DNA from: Desulfovibrionaceae bacterium
GTDB lineage: Bacteria; Desulfobacterota; Desulfovibrionia; Desulfovibrionales; Desulfovibrionaceae
Length of the DNA stretch: 64,000 bases
Direction of reading: 5' to 3'
NCBI GenBank assembly: GCA_029008115.1
Contig: JAQXJC010000044.1
Coordinates: 1 to 64,000 of the forward strand
Made by a program: the position numbers and the translations under genes. Under the pieces are notes generated by a model. The model did not search any database, was not told the origin of the DNA, and saw only the letters and a list, made by a program, of their open reading frames with translations. Positions 33,446 through 42,929 of this stretch are shown here, piece after piece (position 1 is the first letter of the stretch; the number at the start of each line of letters is the position of its first letter).

Positions 33446-34618
33446 CTAGATGCCCAGCACGTTGCAGATGACAGTGATGATTGCGGTGGCCACGATAATC
33501 CAGACGATGGACTGCACCACGGCGGCGGTGGTGGCCATGCCCACAGCCGCCGCGCTCCGGCCGCAGCGCAGTCCCTGATAGCAGCCGGCCAGCGCGATGA
33601 TGATGCCGAAGACCGTGGCATAGGTCAGCCCGATGAGCCCCTGCCTGAAGGAGACCATGCTTGCCGTGGCGCTGAGGTATTCCAGCGGAGAAATATCCAG
33701 CATGCAGGCGCCCACCACAAAGCCGCCGGCAATGCCCATGACATCGGCATAGACCGTGAGCAGGGGAACCATGAGTGACAGGGCCAGCATGCGGGGCAGG
33801 ACGAGAAATTCCATGGGAGAGACCCCCAGGGTGGCAAGGGCGTCCACCTCCTCGTTGACCTGCATGGTGCCGATGAGCGCGGCATAGGCCGCGCCTACGC
33901 GCCCGGACATGACCACCCCCACCATGACCGCGCCCATGACGCGCAGCATGCCTATGCCCACCAGGCCGGCCACGTATATCTGCGCGCCGAACTGCGTGAG
34001 CTGCACCGCGCCCACAAAGGCGAGGATCAGGCCGAACAGCATGCTGGTGAGGGAAATGATGGGCAGTGCGCCCACGCCGCATTCGTGCATGGCGGCGATG
34101 AAGTCCTGACGGCGCATGTCCGTGCGCCCCCGGCAGAGGCGGGCCAGTGCGCAGGCCACATCGCCAATGAAGGACAGGACTTCCGAACAGACCGCCGGCA
34201 GACGCAGCGCCATGCCGCCCACGGCGGCCAGCAGGCCCTTCTCTCCGGCGCGGCGTTCGGAACCTTCCTTGGACGGAACAGCCAGCGTCAGCGTGAGCAG
34301 GCGGGACAGTCCCTGCGGCAGATCGGCGTCATGGATGGGCAGGCTGCGGGCGCGCGCAGTCCTGGCAAGGTGAAACAGCACGGAGATGAGGCTGCTGTCC
34401 CATGCCCCGAGGTCATCGCCGGCGCATAGGCGGAGCGCGGTCAGGCCCGGCTCTTCCAGCGCGCGCTGCGCGTCGCGGCAGCCAGAAGGCGCGGGCCGTC
34501 CCAGCTTCCATTCGCCGCCGACCTGCACGGTGAGAATGCCGTCGTTCAGATCGTGGCGCAGATACGGGGGGGCTGGCATCGTGTCCATATCCCACAGTAT
34601 AGAAAATTCTTTCAGCAT
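33446..34618 (-). CDS. MlaE-family permease with N-terminal STAS-like domain
   Basis: About 390 residues. The first about 110 residues resemble a STAS/MlaB-like domain (LTVQVGGEWKLG, LRLCAGDDLGAWDSSLISVLFHL). The rest is the MlaE permease: FGLILAFVGAVQLTQFGAQIYVAGL, GRVGAAYAALIGTMQVNEEVDALATLG and PRMLALSLMVPLLTVYADVMG. Fusion of MlaB and MlaE into one chain is common in alpha- and delta-proteobacterial lineages. The start is uncertain: ATG 34618, 34588 and 34579 are all in frame, and GGGA before 34579 is the better ribosome site. It is divergent from polA. Confidence 0.88.
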   Translation of the reverse strand: MLKEFSILWDMDTMPAPPYLRHDLNDGILTVQVGGEWKLGRPAPSGCRDAQRALEEPGLTALRLCAGDDLGAWDSSLISVLFHLARTARARSLPIHDADLPQGLSRLLTLTLAVPSKEGSERRAGEKGLLAAVGGMALRLPAVCSEVLSFIGDVACALARLCRGRTDMRRQDFIAAMHECGVGALPIISLTSMLFGLILAFVGAVQLTQFGAQIYVAGLVGIGMLRVMGAVMVGVVMSGRVGAAYAALIGTMQVNEEVDALATLGVSPMEFLVLPRMLALSLMVPLLTVYADVMGIAGGFVVGACMLDISPLEYLSATASMVSFRQGLIGLTYATVFGIIIALAGCYQGLRCGRSAAAVGMATTAAVVQSIVWIIVATAIITVICNVLGI

Positions 34619-34826
34619 AGCAAGGGGCAATTTGCGGCGGCCAGCGCGGCCGTCCCCGGCGCGGGCTGGAAGATTCCGGAACCACCGGGGACGCTGCCGG
34701 ACATTCCCCTTGCGGGCGGTACGCGCTGACGCTATGCTTGCGGCAGGAATGCCGGCCTGCCGCGCGGATGCCTGCGCCGTGCGCCGCCGGCCGCCGTCAC
34801 GTTCACCTCCAGCCTGTGATGCTGCC

Positions 34827-37472
34827 ATGTCGCTGAAACAACGTCTGCACCTGGAACAGGAACCCGTCTATCTGATGGACGGGTCGGCCTTCATCTATCG
34901 TGGATTCTTTGCCAACCGCGCCATGCAGCGCTCGGACGGCTTTCCCACCAATGCCCTGGTGGTGGTCTTCCGCATTCTGCTCCGCATCCTGCGCGAGGAG
35001 CAGCCCCGGTACTTTGCCTTTCTGCTGGACGGGCGCGGCCCCAATTTCCGCCACGAGATTTTTCCGTTGTACAAGGCGAACCGTGATGCCGCGCCGGAGG
35101 ATCTGACGCGCCAGATTGAGCCCGTGAAGCGCGCGGTGGCGGCGCTGGGGCTGACGCTGGAAGTGGCCAGCGGATGCGAGGCCGATGACTGCATCGCGTC
35201 CGTGGCGGCCCGCATTGCCGCTGCCGGGCGCCCGGTGATTATCGTCAGCGGCGATAAGGACCTGCGGCAGTGCCTCGGCCCCAATGTCTTCATGTGGGAC
35301 CCCGGCCTCAAGGAAGAAAAGCTGCATACTCTGGAGAGCTTCCGCACGGAATACGGGCTTGAGCCGGCGGCATGGGCGGACATGCAGGCCCTTATGGGCG
35401 ACACGGCGGACAACATTCCCGGCGTGCCCGGCATTGGCCCCAAGACGGCGGAGAAGATTTTCAGAACATTCCGCTCGCTGGAGGACATCCGCGATCGCCT
35501 TGACGAGATGGAGCCCCGCCTGCGCGCCAAGATCGAAGGGCATCTGGATGCCGCGTTCATGTATCGCCGGCTCACGCGCCTTTCCCTGGAGCATTGCGCG
35601 CACCTTGGTCTGGAGGAGCTGGCCGTGCGCGCGCCGCAGGTGGAGAAACTGGCCCTGCTGACGCAGGAGTTCGAGCTGAAAACCCTGCGCCGGGATGTGG
35701 ATTTGCTGATCCGCTCCTGCGGGCGGGTTCCGGACATGCCGGCGTCCGCGGCGTCCGCCGCCGAGGCCGGGGCGGCAGGCGGCACGCGGCAGATGTCGCT
35801 CTTCAGTCTGACGCCCTCTCCCCGGCACATGCCGGAGCTGGGGCCGGGAGATGCCCTGCCGGACTGTGCCGGACGTGTGGCGGCCGTGCTCTTTCCCCAG
35901 GGCCCGGGGGAATATCCCGTGCTGGCCGTGGATGGCTGGCAGTGGCGCTATGCCGGCGACGTGGAGGAGCTGCTCCCCGTGCTGTCGGAGGCGGCGCAGG
36001 TGGTGAGCGCCGATGTGAAGGGCCTGCTGGCGCGCTCATCCTGCTGGTGGAGCCTTCCCGCGCAGTTGTGGTTTGACGTGGGGCTGGCCGCCTATCTGAT
36101 TGATCCTGAGGAAAGCGACTACGGCTGGCCGAAGCTGGCTGCTCGCTGGGCCGGCAGGCTGGGGCTGGCCGCGGAGGACGCGGGCCTGCTGGCCCTGCGC
36201 ATGGCGGAGGAGCTGGGGCGGCAGCTGGAGGACTGCGGCTTGAGCGCGTTGTACCGGGAGCTGGAGCTGCCTCTTATTGCCGTGCTGGCAAGGATGGAGG
36301 CGCAGGGCGTGGCCATTGATGCCCGGGCCTTCGCATCCTTTCTGGACGATGTGCAGCGGGAGCTGGACGCGCTGACGGCGGAGGTGCATGCGGCGGCCGG
36401 CTGCCAGTTCAATATCCGCTCCGCACAGCAGCTGGGAGAGGTTCTGTTCTCCACCCTGCAACTGCCCATATCCGGCAAGACGCGCGGCGGCAAGTTCTCC
36501 ACGGATGTTGCCGCGCTGGAGAAGCTGGCGGGCAGCCATCCCGTGGTGGACACCATTCTCAAATATCGCAAGCTGGAAAAGATGCGCTCCACCTATCTGG
36601 CGCCACTGCCCAGGCTGATGGACAGCCGGGGGCGCATCCATACCACGTTCAACCAGACAGCCACGGCCACGGGGCGCCTTTCTTCCAGCAATCCCAATCT
36701 TCAGAATATTCCTGTGCGCGGCGCGCTGGGAAAGCGCATGCGGACATGCTTTGTGGCCGGGGAAGGCTGCCGTCTGGTTTCCGCCGACTATTCGCAGGTG
36801 GAACTGCGCGTGCTGGCCCATGTTTCGCAGGAACCGGCCCTGCTGGAGGCTTTCCGCCGTGGCGAGGACATTCATACCCGCACGGCGGCACTGGTGTTCG
36901 ATCTGGCGCCGGAGAACGTGACGCCGGATCAGCGGCGCTCGGCCAAGACCATCAATTTTGGCCTGATCTACGGCATGGGAGCGCAGAAGCTGGCCAGGGA
37001 GCTGCACATTGGCATCCAGCAGGCACGGGATTTCATAGAGCAGTATTTCAGACAGCTGGGCAGGCTCAGGGAATTTTATGAAAGCGTGGTAGCAGGCGCG
37101 CGCGAGCGCGGGTATGTCACCACGCTGGCCGGGCGCAGGCGCATGCTGCCGGACATCAATTCCCGCAACGGGCAGGCCGCGGCCCTGGCCCGGCGGCAGG
37201 CCGTCAATACCGTCATTCAGGGTTCCGCTGCCGACGTGATCAAGCTGGCCATGCTGGCTGTGCAGGAAGATGCCCGGCTGGCGGAATGGAATGCGCGGCA
37301 GGTGCTTCAGGTGCACGACGAGCTGCTGCTGGAGGTGCCGGCGGCACATGCGGAGGATGCCGCCCGGCGCGTGGCGGCGCTGATGGCCTCGGTGCGGCCC
37401 GGCGGACAGGAGCTTTCCGTACCTCTGCTGGTGGACTGGGGCGTGGGAGACGACTGGGGAGCGGCTCACTAG
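34827..37472 (+). CDS. polA: DNA polymerase I, proofreading domain degenerate
   Basis: 881 residues. The N-terminal 5'-nuclease domain (about 1-300) has YLMDGSAFIYR, GCEADDCIAS, SGDKDLRQ and the helix-hairpin-helix GVPGIGPKTAEKI. The C-terminal polymerase (about 480-881) is intact: motif A SADYSQVELR (about 650), motif B RRSAKTINFGLIYG (about 700) and motif C LQVHDELLLEV (about 827). Between them, where E. coli has the DxE exonuclease I motif, this protein reads AAVLFPQGPGEY, and no acidic triad is visible. Proofreading is therefore probably absent, as in Taq-like enzymes. The role is Okazaki-fragment processing and repair. The start is ATG 34827; the ribosome site is weak. Confidence 0.94.
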   Translation: MSLKQRLHLEQEPVYLMDGSAFIYRGFFANRAMQRSDGFPTNALVVVFRILLRILREEQPRYFAFLLDGRGPNFRHEIFPLYKANRDAAPEDLTRQIEPVKRAVAALGLTLEVASGCEADDCIASVAARIAAAGRPVIIVSGDKDLRQCLGPNVFMWDPGLKEEKLHTLESFRTEYGLEPAAWADMQALMGDTADNIPGVPGIGPKTAEKIFRTFRSLEDIRDRLDEMEPRLRAKIEGHLDAAFMYRRLTRLSLEHCAHLGLEELAVRAPQVEKLALLTQEFELKTLRRDVDLLIRSCGRVPDMPASAASAAEAGAAGGTRQMSLFSLTPSPRHMPELGPGDALPDCAGRVAAVLFPQGPGEYPVLAVDGWQWRYAGDVEELLPVLSEAAQVVSADVKGLLARSSCWWSLPAQLWFDVGLAAYLIDPEESDYGWPKLAARWAGRLGLAAEDAGLLALRMAEELGRQLEDCGLSALYRELELPLIAVLARMEAQGVAIDARAFASFLDDVQRELDALTAEVHAAAGCQFNIRSAQQLGEVLFSTLQLPISGKTRGGKFSTDVAALEKLAGSHPVVDTILKYRKLEKMRSTYLAPLPRLMDSRGRIHTTFNQTATATGRLSSSNPNLQNIPVRGALGKRMRTCFVAGEGCRLVSADYSQVELRVLAHVSQEPALLEAFRRGEDIHTRTAALVFDLAPENVTPDQRRSAKTINFGLIYGMGAQKLARELHIGIQQARDFIEQYFRQLGRLREFYESVVAGARERGYVTTLAGRRRMLPDINSRNGQAAALARRQAVNTVIQGSAADVIKLAMLAVQEDARLAEWNARQVLQVHDELLLEVPAAHAEDAARRVAALMASVRPGGQELSVPLLVDWGVGDDWGAAH

Positions 37473-37605
37473 CCGCTGTCATCCCCGGACAGGAGAGCGG
37501 GCGGAACCGGCGGTGCGGCATCTGGCGCATGGCGTGCCGTGGCGTCCGGGTGCCGCGCAGGGGCTCTGGCGCAGCAATCCTGCGGTCGGAAATGCTTCGC
37601 CGCGT

Positions 37606-38850
37606 TCAGTCGAAATCCGCCATCAGCGCCGGAAGCTGGAAGGCCTTTTCAGGATATTCCGCCAGCTCGGCACGCAGGCGTCCGGCGGCCTCCTGCAACT
37701 GCGGTGAAGAGACGCCGTTGCGGATGGAGCTGTGCGCTTCCATGAAGGCCGCCAGCAGGTCGCAGGCCTTGATGAGCTGGCCGTCCTTGGGGTCCAGCGC
37801 ATCGGCATTGCAGGAGGTATGCAGCGTGGCGAAACCGTCTATCCTGTGGACTGTGCCGTCCGCCGTGCGGGTGCTTTCCTGAAATTCCGATCCGACATCC
37901 ATGCCCAGATAGTAGCCGATCCGCTCGGCCAGCGCGGCAAAGCCGTCCCGGCGCAGGGGGGCGAAGATGCGGCGCTCCATTTCCTGCTCCTCATAGTCGC
38001 GGATGAGCTCCGGCAGGCTGGCCACGGAGCGCTTGACCGGCGAGATGATGTCCCGCGTCAGCACTTCGGGCAGATCATGAAACAGGCCGCAGAAGAAGTT
38101 GTTGCAGCGGCGTGCGCTGCACACGTCCAGATTCAGACTGTAGAAGTAGGAGTGGGCTGCCACCATGAACATGTGTCCCAGTACGGACGTGCGCGGCAGG
38201 CGCGGCACCTGCGTCCAGCGAATCTGAAAGCGGAGCTGGCCGCAGATATTGGCAAAGCGGCTCAGGGCGCTGGCCGGATCAAGCAGGGCCGGCACGCCCG
38301 GCAGGTCGCGCAGGGCGTCCAGCTCCCTCTGGAAGTTCCGCTCGATTTCTTCCATTTCATCATCAAAGGTATTCAGCGGGCGCAGCGTGCGGAATTCCCA
38401 GCGCGAGGCATAGCGGTGCGCCGCCTCCAGGATGCGCCGTGCGGTGCCGCTGCCGTCCCCGTCCGCATGCCATGCGCGGAAGCGCTCCCAGAAGCCGGGG
38501 TCTGCGGGAGCCAGCACAGGCTCCAGCTGCCTGAAGACAAAGTCGGAAAGCTGCCGGCGGTGCTCCGGATTGCTGCGGATGCGATAGAAGACCGGCGGCT
38601 TGATATCCGTGACGACCAGCCGGTAGCAGTAGTCGAAGAGGCCGCCTTCGATGATTTCCAGCCCCAGCTTCAGCCGTTCCTGCGGGCTGCTGCCGGCAGT
38701 GTGCTCCAGCCAGAGGGCGCAGGCCGTCAGCATCTTGTGACCCTGCTTGTCAATTTCCATGAGCTCTGCCGGGCGGAGCTTGTCGTTCCAGCGTAGCAGA
38801 TGCGCGCCTGAAAACAGAAAGCCGAGAAGGCTCCTGCGGATATGCAGCAT
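37606..38850 (-). CDS. HD-domain (YfbR-like) hydrolase
   Basis: A 414-residue protein. The C-terminal half has an HD-type metal site (LGHMFMVAAHSYF, FCGLFHDLPEVLTRDI) like YfbR and related 5'-deoxynucleotidases. The N-terminal half (about 1-200) is not recognised by me. This is about twice the length of YfbR, so the N-terminal part is an added domain. A phosphohydrolase acting on nucleotides is the best guess. The start is ATG 38850, with GGAGG seven bases upstream. It converges with polA and is divergent from rplM. Confidence 0.8.
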   Translation of the reverse strand: MLHIRRSLLGFLFSGAHLLRWNDKLRPAELMEIDKQGHKMLTACALWLEHTAGSSPQERLKLGLEIIEGGLFDYCYRLVVTDIKPPVFYRIRSNPEHRRQLSDFVFRQLEPVLAPADPGFWERFRAWHADGDGSGTARRILEAAHRYASRWEFRTLRPLNTFDDEMEEIERNFQRELDALRDLPGVPALLDPASALSRFANICGQLRFQIRWTQVPRLPRTSVLGHMFMVAAHSYFYSLNLDVCSARRCNNFFCGLFHDLPEVLTRDIISPVKRSVASLPELIRDYEEQEMERRIFAPLRRDGFAALAERIGYYLGMDVGSEFQESTRTADGTVHRIDGFATLHTSCNADALDPKDGQLIKACDLLAAFMEAHSSIRNGVSSPQLQEAAGRLRAELAEYPEKAFQLPALMADFD

Positions 38851-39004
38851 GGGTAACCTCCTGGAATTATGGCTGATCGAACTTTTTCTGGGAATGCGCA
38901 AAAAAACTCTTGGCAGTATAGGGTGTTTTGGTGTAAAGAACAAGCGTTTCAGTTCTTCTCCGGCAGGGTTGTCATTGTCACCATCCCCCGTTACCGTTTT
39001 TACA

Positions 39005-39033
39005 TTGACAATCCGTGCCCGCTACTTTATGAA
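39005..39033 (+). promoter_or_regulatory. Sigma-70-type promoter of rplM-rpsI
   Basis: TTGACA (39005-39010) and TATGAA (39028-39033) are separated by 17 bases. The first gene starts about 40 bases downstream. The -35 is consensus and the -10 matches four of six. Confidence 0.65.
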
Positions 39034-39073
39034 AACAACCTTTCGATAGCAATTTTCTGAGGAGTCAATCCCA

Positions 39074-39508
39074 ATGAAGACGTTCAGCCCCACTCCCAAA
39101 GACATCGACCGCCAGTGGTTCGTGGTTGATGCCCAGGATCAAGTGCTGGGCCGTCTGGCCAGCCAGATCGCCCATCGCCTGCGTGGCAAGCATAAGCCCG
39201 AATTTGCCCCTCATATGGACAATGGCGACTTCATCGTCGTGGTCAACTGCGACAAGATTCGTGTGACCGGCACCAAGATGCAGAACAAGCTGTATCGCCG
39301 CTACTCCGGCTATGTGGGCGGTCTGAAGACCACCAGGCTGCACGATCTGATGGTTCAGAAGCCCGGCCAGGCTCTGGTGGAAGCCGTGCGCGGCATGCTG
39401 CCCCGCAATACGCTGGGCCGCAACATGCTGAAGAAGCTGAAGGTGTATGCGGGTGAAACGCACCCCCACACCGCCCAGAATCCCCAGCCCCTGACCCTGC
39501 CTTACTAG
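39074..39508 (+). CDS. rplM: 50S ribosomal protein L13
   Basis: 144 residues, the standard length of bacterial L13. Recognisable segments are [46 protein letters not shown] and [19 protein letters not shown]. It is an early-binding large-subunit protein contacting 23S rRNA. GAGGAG precedes the ATG. rpsI follows after 17 bases, the conserved rplM-rpsI operon. The gene uses few, C-ending codons, as expected for high expression. Confidence 0.98.
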   Translation: MKTFSPTPKDIDRQWFVVDAQDQVLGRLASQIAHRLRGKHKPEFAPHMDNGDFIVVVNCDKIRVTGTKMQNKLYRRYSGYVGGLKTTRLHDLMVQKPGQALVEAVRGMLPRNTLGRNMLKKLKVYAGETHPHTAQNPQPLTLPY

Positions 39509-39525
39509 AGACGTAGGAGAGTATC

Positions 39526-39918
39526 ATGTCCGCTGATTTCAATTACGGCACCGGTCGCCGCAAGACCGCCACTGCCCGTACCCGTCTCTACGCCGGTTCT
39601 GGCAGCATTCTGGTGAATGGTCGTTCCTTTGAGGAATACTTCCCCCGCAAGACCCTCCAGATGATCATCCGCCAGCCCTTGGTGCTCTGCAAGGTGGCTG
39701 ACAAGTTTGACGTGAAGGTGACTGTCGCCGGCGGCGGTGTGGCTGGTCAGGCCGAAGCTGTGCGCCACGGCATCTCCCGCGCGCTGCTGACGGTGGACGC
39801 TTCCATGCGCGGCGCCCTGAAGAAGGCCGGCTTCCTGACTCGCGATGCCCGCAAGAAGGAACGCAAAAAGTACGGCCTGCGTGCCGCCCGCGCCCGCTAC
39901 CAGTACTCCAAGCGTTAA
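39526..39918 (+). CDS. rpsI: 30S ribosomal protein S9
   Basis: 130 residues. The N-terminus [20 protein letters not shown] and the C-terminal basic tail ending YQYSKR, which reaches the P-site tRNA, are diagnostic. It is co-transcribed with rplM, 17 bases apart. AGGAG lies upstream of the ATG. A strong terminator follows 35 bases after the stop. Confidence 0.98.
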   Translation: MSADFNYGTGRRKTATARTRLYAGSGSILVNGRSFEEYFPRKTLQMIIRQPLVLCKVADKFDVKVTVAGGGVAGQAEAVRHGISRALLTVDASMRGALKKAGFLTRDARKKERKKYGLRAARARYQYSKR

Positions 39919-39953
39919 TGCCGCACCGGCCCTGCCGGAAACTGCATGCACAG

Positions 39954-39983
39954 GGACGGTCCTTCGGGGCCGTCCTTTTTTAT
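39954..39983 (+). terminator. Terminator of rplM-rpsI
   Basis: GGACGG(T)CC pairs with GG(GC)CGTCC around a TTCG tetraloop, followed by six T residues (39977-39982). It is a textbook intrinsic terminator. Confidence 0.92.
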
Positions 39984-40428
39984 TGCCCAACGTGCGTGCG
40001 GGATGCGGCCTTTTGCCGGCGGAAAGGAGAACGAAGGCATGCGCTGCGTGGAACGGCGGACACCTTTCCGGTGCCGTGGTATTTCTGCGCGAACAGCGAG
40101 GGAAGCTTGCGCGGAAGAGGGGTGGCGCCGCATACGGCGGAATGGGCCTGCCGCGAGGGGAAGGAGAGGGCGCGCTGTACGCCGGAAACAGCGCATGTTC
40201 CGGTATCTCCAGAGATGTGGCTGTGGCGTCAGAGCGGCAGCGCTGTCTCAGGTTGCGGCGGCTGTGCGGTCGGGGAGGGCAGTCTCCGCCGCACGGCTGT
40301 GCGGAAGGGCCCGTCGCCGCGCTGCCAGCGTGGCTCTCTGTGCAGAGAGAGGGAGGAGAGAAACGCGCGGCAGAAGGGGCATGCGTGCGCAGGCCAGCTC
40401 CCGGTCGGCCGTGCATGCGCAATGCCGG
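39984..40428. other. 445-base gap without a supported gene
   Basis: This GC-rich stretch between the rpsI terminator and the BMP gene has long open frames in all three plus frames, which argues against any one being a gene. The translated products are Arg/Ala/Gly/Cys-rich without recognisable domains, and I see no ribosome site. No tRNA, repeat or hairpin pair stood out. Confidence 0.5.
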
Positions 40429-41454
40429 CTAGAGGCAGTCGCAGAGCTGGCCCTTTTTGCGGGTGGTGACGTCGATGCGCCCCAGTTCCAGCTCCCGGCG
40501 CAGCTCCCGCAGCCGGCTTTCCAGGCGGGGCGGCATGTGGCCTCCCAGCGCGCGCTTGAGCGGGGCCATGTCTGAAATGTCCACGCCGCCGCTCTTCAGG
40601 TCCAGGCTGACCACGGCACGGCCCTGAAAGGAGTCTGTGGCCGCAGCCTCGACAAGCTTCAGAACGGCCATGTCGGCGCGCTTGATGATGGAGAAAATGA
40701 CGTGCCCCGGCGCCAGATCGTCCTGATTGGCATCTGCGCCGAAGGCGTAGCGTCCGGACTCCCGTGCGGCCCGCAGACAGCCCAGTCCGGAAGCTCCGGC
40801 TGAAGAGGCAATGATGTCGATGCCGCTGCTGTACAGTTGCAGGGCCACGGCATGCCCCAGCTCGGGATCGGAATAGGTGCCGAGCACCTTGTCCACAACG
40901 CGCAGGGACGGGTCCACGGTATGGGCGCCCATGGCAAAGGCATTGCGCATGTTTTGGGAAACGGCGGTGTTCTTCCCGCTGATCCAGGCCAGATCGTCGC
41001 CGCCGCGAATGCCGGGCACGCGCGTGTCGCGGGCCAGCATGCCCGCCGCGGCCCCGGCCAGAAAAGAAACCTCGGCGTCCGCAAAGATGAAGGACATGAT
41101 GTTCGGCGCAGGCGCGGCCACGTCAATGCAGCCGAAGCGTGTCTTCGGATAGTCCCCCGCACGGCTGCGCAGCAGGGTATGGAAGGCGGTGGTGGGAACG
41201 ATCACAAGATCGGAGGACGATGCCGCGCGGGCAAAGCTTTCCTCCTGCTCGTCCGGATTCCGGGCCACAAGCACCGTCGTGCGGCATTTCCAGCGCTTCT
41301 GCGCTTCCCGCAGGCCGGCCAGCAGGCTGTCGTTCCAGCCGCTGTCGCCTCCGCCGCTTTCGAGCAGCAGTGTTACGCGCAGCGGCGCGGCAGCGTGGAC
41401 AGGGGCGGGGCAGAGCAGCAGAAGACACAGCAGCAGACAATGGAACAGTGGCAC
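40429..41454 (-). CDS. BMP-family periplasmic binding protein
   Basis: A 341-residue secreted protein of the basic membrane protein (BMP/Med) family, periplasmic receptors for nucleosides or similar ligands. After the signal peptide (LLLCLLLLCPAPVHA), VTLLLESGGGDSGWNDSLLAGL and FGCIDVAAPAPNIMSFIFAD lead into VSFLAGAAAGMLA. The start is set at GTG 41454 because GGGAGG lies six bases upstream (41461-41466). An ATG at 41478 would add eight residues but lacks a site. No BMP-type permease or ATPase is adjacent, although a LIV operon starts divergently 218 bases away. The ligand is unknown. Confidence 0.82.
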   Translation of the reverse strand: MPLFHCLLLCLLLLCPAPVHAAAPLRVTLLLESGGGDSGWNDSLLAGLREAQKRWKCRTTVLVARNPDEQEESFARAASSSDLVIVPTTAFHTLLRSRAGDYPKTRFGCIDVAAPAPNIMSFIFADAEVSFLAGAAAGMLARDTRVPGIRGGDDLAWISGKNTAVSQNMRNAFAMGAHTVDPSLRVVDKVLGTYSDPELGHAVALQLYSSGIDIIASSAGASGLGCLRAARESGRYAFGADANQDDLAPGHVIFSIIKRADMAVLKLVEAAATDSFQGRAVVSLDLKSGGVDISDMAPLKRALGGHMPPRLESRLRELRRELELGRIDVTTRKKGQLCDCL

Positions 41455-41672
41455 AGGTTCCCTCCCAGGAAATGGCATACGCCGCACGGTACGCGCCTGC
41501 CTGCCATTTGTCCAGCAGAGCCGCTGCGCGCTCCCCTGTGGTGGATGCCGTAAAAAGGGCTTTTGCTTTACACGGATTTACGCTAGGATGCACCGTTCAA
41601 CACGCGCCGGCATGGGAGGAATGCGGGAAATGCTTTCTGCGGGGCCGCGCGTCAACAGGACAAGGAGGCAAA

Positions 41673-42791
41673 ATGAAGCGTCTTTTCACCGCGCTCGGCA
41701 TCTGCGCGCTGACGCTGGCACTGCCCTTGGGTGTGCTGGCGGCGGAGGTCAAAATCGGAGTGATGTGTCCCCTGACGGGCAAATGGGCCTCGGAAGGGCA
41801 GGACATGCAGAAGATCGTCTCCCTGCTGGCCGATGAAGCCAACAGCCAGGGTACTCTTGGCGGCAACACGGTGAAGCTTGTCGTGGAAGACGATGCCGGC
41901 GATCCGCGCACTGCGGCCCTGGCCGCGCAGAAGCTGGTTTCCAGTGGCGTGGTTGCCGTTATCGGCACCTATGGCTCTGCCGTGACCGAAGCCAGCCAGA
42001 ACATCATCGCGGAAGCCGACGTGGTGCAGATTGCCACCGGCTCCACCAGCATTCGTCTGACGGAAAAGGGCCTGCCGCTCTTCTTCCGCACCTGCCCGCG
42101 CGACGACTCGCAGGGAGTTTCCGTTGCCAGCCAGATTCAGAAAATGGGCGCGAAGAAGATTGCCGTGCTGCATGACAACTCCTCCTACGCCAAGGGCCTT
42201 GCCGAAGAAGCTCGCGACGTGCTGAAGAAGCAGGGCGTGGAGCTGGTCTTCTTTGATGCGCTGACCCCCGGGGAGCGCGACTATACCGCCATCCTGACCA
42301 AGCTGAAGGCCACGGGGGCGGACCTTGTTTTTTATTCCGGCTACTATCCTGAAATGGGCATGCTGCTGCGCCAGCGCGCCCAGATGAACTGGAATGTTCT
42401 CATGCTGGGCGGCGACGCCACCAACCACCCCGACCTGGTGCAGATTGCCGGGGCGGAGGCGGCCAAGGGCTTTTACTTCGTCAGCCCGCCCATGCCGCAG
42501 GACCTCGATTCCGAGGCGGCCCGCGCCTTTCTGGCGGCATTCAAGACCAAGTATGGCGGCGAGCCCAGCTCCGTGTGGGCTGTGGTGGCCGGCGATGCCT
42601 TCAAGGCTCTGGCAGCGTCCATTGCCGGGGGCAATACCGAGCCCGAAGCCATTGCGGAAGGGCTGCGCCAGCTGCGTGACCTGCCCGGCCTGACGGGCAA
42701 TCTGGGATTTGACAGGAAGGGCGACCGCGTGGGCGCCTTCTATCGCACCTATGTCGTGGATGCGCAGGGCAGGTTCATCCTCCAGCCCTAG
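41673..42791 (+). CDS. livJ: Branched-chain amino-acid ABC transporter, binding protein
   Basis: A 372-residue periplasmic receptor with a cleavable signal peptide (LGICALTLALPLGVLAAE), then the type I fold: KIGVMCPLTGKWASEGQDM, VVEDDAGDPRTAALAAQKLV, VAVIGTYGSAVTEAS, FFRTCPRDDSQG. It captures leucine, isoleucine, valine or related amino acids (relatives also take aromatic acids or urea). AAGGAGG is seven bases before the ATG. It is the first gene of livJHMGF. A strong stem-loop separates it from livH, which would favour higher receptor levels. Confidence 0.92.
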   Translation: MKRLFTALGICALTLALPLGVLAAEVKIGVMCPLTGKWASEGQDMQKIVSLLADEANSQGTLGGNTVKLVVEDDAGDPRTAALAAQKLVSSGVVAVIGTYGSAVTEASQNIIAEADVVQIATGSTSIRLTEKGLPLFFRTCPRDDSQGVSVASQIQKMGAKKIAVLHDNSSYAKGLAEEARDVLKKQGVELVFFDALTPGERDYTAILTKLKATGADLVFYSGYYPEMGMLLRQRAQMNWNVLMLGGDATNHPDLVQIAGAEAAKGFYFVSPPMPQDLDSEAARAFLAAFKTKYGGEPSSVWAVVAGDAFKALAASIAGGNTEPEAIAEGLRQLRDLPGLTGNLGFDRKGDRVGAFYRTYVVDAQGRFILQP

Positions 42792-42802
42792 CACCGCTGT
42801 CC

Positions 42803-42829
42803 GCGCGGGGCGTGCAGATCGCCCCGCGC
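42803..42829 (+). promoter_or_regulatory. Stem-loop between livJ and livH
   Basis: GCGCGGGGCG (42803-42812) and CGCCCCGCGC (42820-42829) form a perfect ten-pair stem with a seven-base loop, 12 bases after the livJ stop and with no T tract. Such hairpins after binding-protein genes stabilise the upstream message and reduce downstream expression. Confidence 0.65.
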
Positions 42830-42929
42830 AGCACGTTCTACCCCTTCCCCCCGGGAAGGGCTCTGCCGCCCGGCCCCATCCGTCGGAGCGTGCCAGCCGG
42901 CGGACGGGGCCGGCTGCGGATTCGGGATC

